Part shown: in pieces, positions 63,904-64,000 of the stretch
Numbering within the stretch: position 1 is the stretch's first letter
Layout of the letters: each line of letters begins with the position of its first letter
Assembly (NCBI GenBank): GCA_002706405.1
Contig: PALN01000017.1
Location: 2,329-66,328, forward strand
From: Rhodospirillaceae bacterium
GTDB lineage: Bacteria; Pseudomonadota; Alphaproteobacteria; Rhodospirillales; Casp-alpha2
Reading direction: 5' to 3'
Length of the DNA stretch: 64,000 bases
Notes under the pieces: model-generated
Seen by the model: only the letters and a program-made list of their open reading frames with translations
Told to the model about the DNA's origin: nothing
Database searches by the model: none
Program-made: the position numbers and the translations under genes

Positions 63904-64000
63904 ATGAGCACGGAAATTGCCACCGCCGCTGGGACGGCCGTGATGGGAGAAGATCACAACGCGGAAATTCGCGACGAAATCTCCAGTCTTCAGACTGAAA
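63904..64000 (+). CDS. Start of a gene cut off by window end
   Basis: Open frame from ATG 63904 (AGGA seven bases upstream) reading MSTEIATAAGTAVMGEDHN, then AEIRDEISSLQTE, and still open at the last base. Only 32 residues are visible, acidic and probably helical; no family can be named. Confidence 0.6.
   Translation, partial: MSTEIATAAGTAVMGEDHNAEIRDEISSLQTE

Overview
The window is a dense, GC-rich chromosomal stretch of an alphaproteobacterium, most likely from the Rhodospirillales or a close relative. The clearest marker is a circularly permuted, two-piece tmRNA gene (ssrA) on the minus strand at about 24273-24594, encoding the tag ANDNTEALAVAA. An alpha-type SspB adaptor, a TTAA-N7-TTAAC CtrA-like box and the family-level gene content agree with this. 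I see no insertion sequence, prophage or CRISPR array. Almost all genes are chromosomal housekeeping or metabolic genes.

Layout. 1-7.6 kb: glycolate oxidase glcD (cut by the window edge), glcE and glcF, two exported proteins of unknown role, a second GlcD/D-lactate dehydrogenase-like flavoprotein and a glycerate 2-kinase; together a glycolate/glycerate (photorespiratory-type) oxidation block. 7.7-15.5 kb: a Ca2+-type P-ATPase, a very large AsmA-like envelope protein, a membrane-anchored alpha/beta hydrolase and a small membrane protein. 15.5-19.6 kb: a ribbon-helix-helix protein, a GST, and a tightly overlapping minus-strand run of VOC, SDR, GNAT, hydrolase and VOC genes. 19.7-23.3 kb: both fumarase types (fumC and an Fe-S class I enzyme) and sspB. 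23.5-25.7 kb: a GAF protein behind a possible sigma-54 promoter, ssrA with a duplicated 3' end, and an Ldh_2-family dehydrogenase. 25.8-28.8 kb: thyA, folA, an SRPBCC protein and Mrp/ApbC. 29-35 kb: the envelope quality-control run hflK-hflC-DUF2065-degP, then serB (opposite strand) and miaA.

35-44 kb: a response regulator with a C-terminal membrane anchor, an FkbM methyltransferase, then branched-chain amino acid synthesis: ilvB-ilvN-ilvC with a terminator-like attenuator in front, a DehI-like gene, and leuA preceded by a leader peptide with ten leucines among its last 21 residues. 44-52.4 kb: the rod-shape genes mreB, mreC, mreD, mrdA (PBP2) and mrdB (rodA), with mreB cut off from mreC by a reverse-strand block (MATE pump and CpdA-like phosphodiesterase). 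52.5-64 kb: tRNA-Lys(CUU), an enoyl-CoA hydratase-like protein, an amidoligase/class-I glutamine amidotransferase pair, an unknown gene behind a Fur-like box followed by two orphan oligopeptide-type ABC ATPases, a single-domain response regulator, a 1710-residue hybrid histidine kinase with Hpt domain, and the start of one more gene.

The points most worth following are the duplicated 3' end of ssrA (a possible integration scar), the two attenuation-type leaders for ilv and leu, the Fur-box/unknown-gene/ABC-ATPase unit with its Shine-Dalgarno hairpin, the amidoligase pair, and the REC-TM-periplasmic response regulator.
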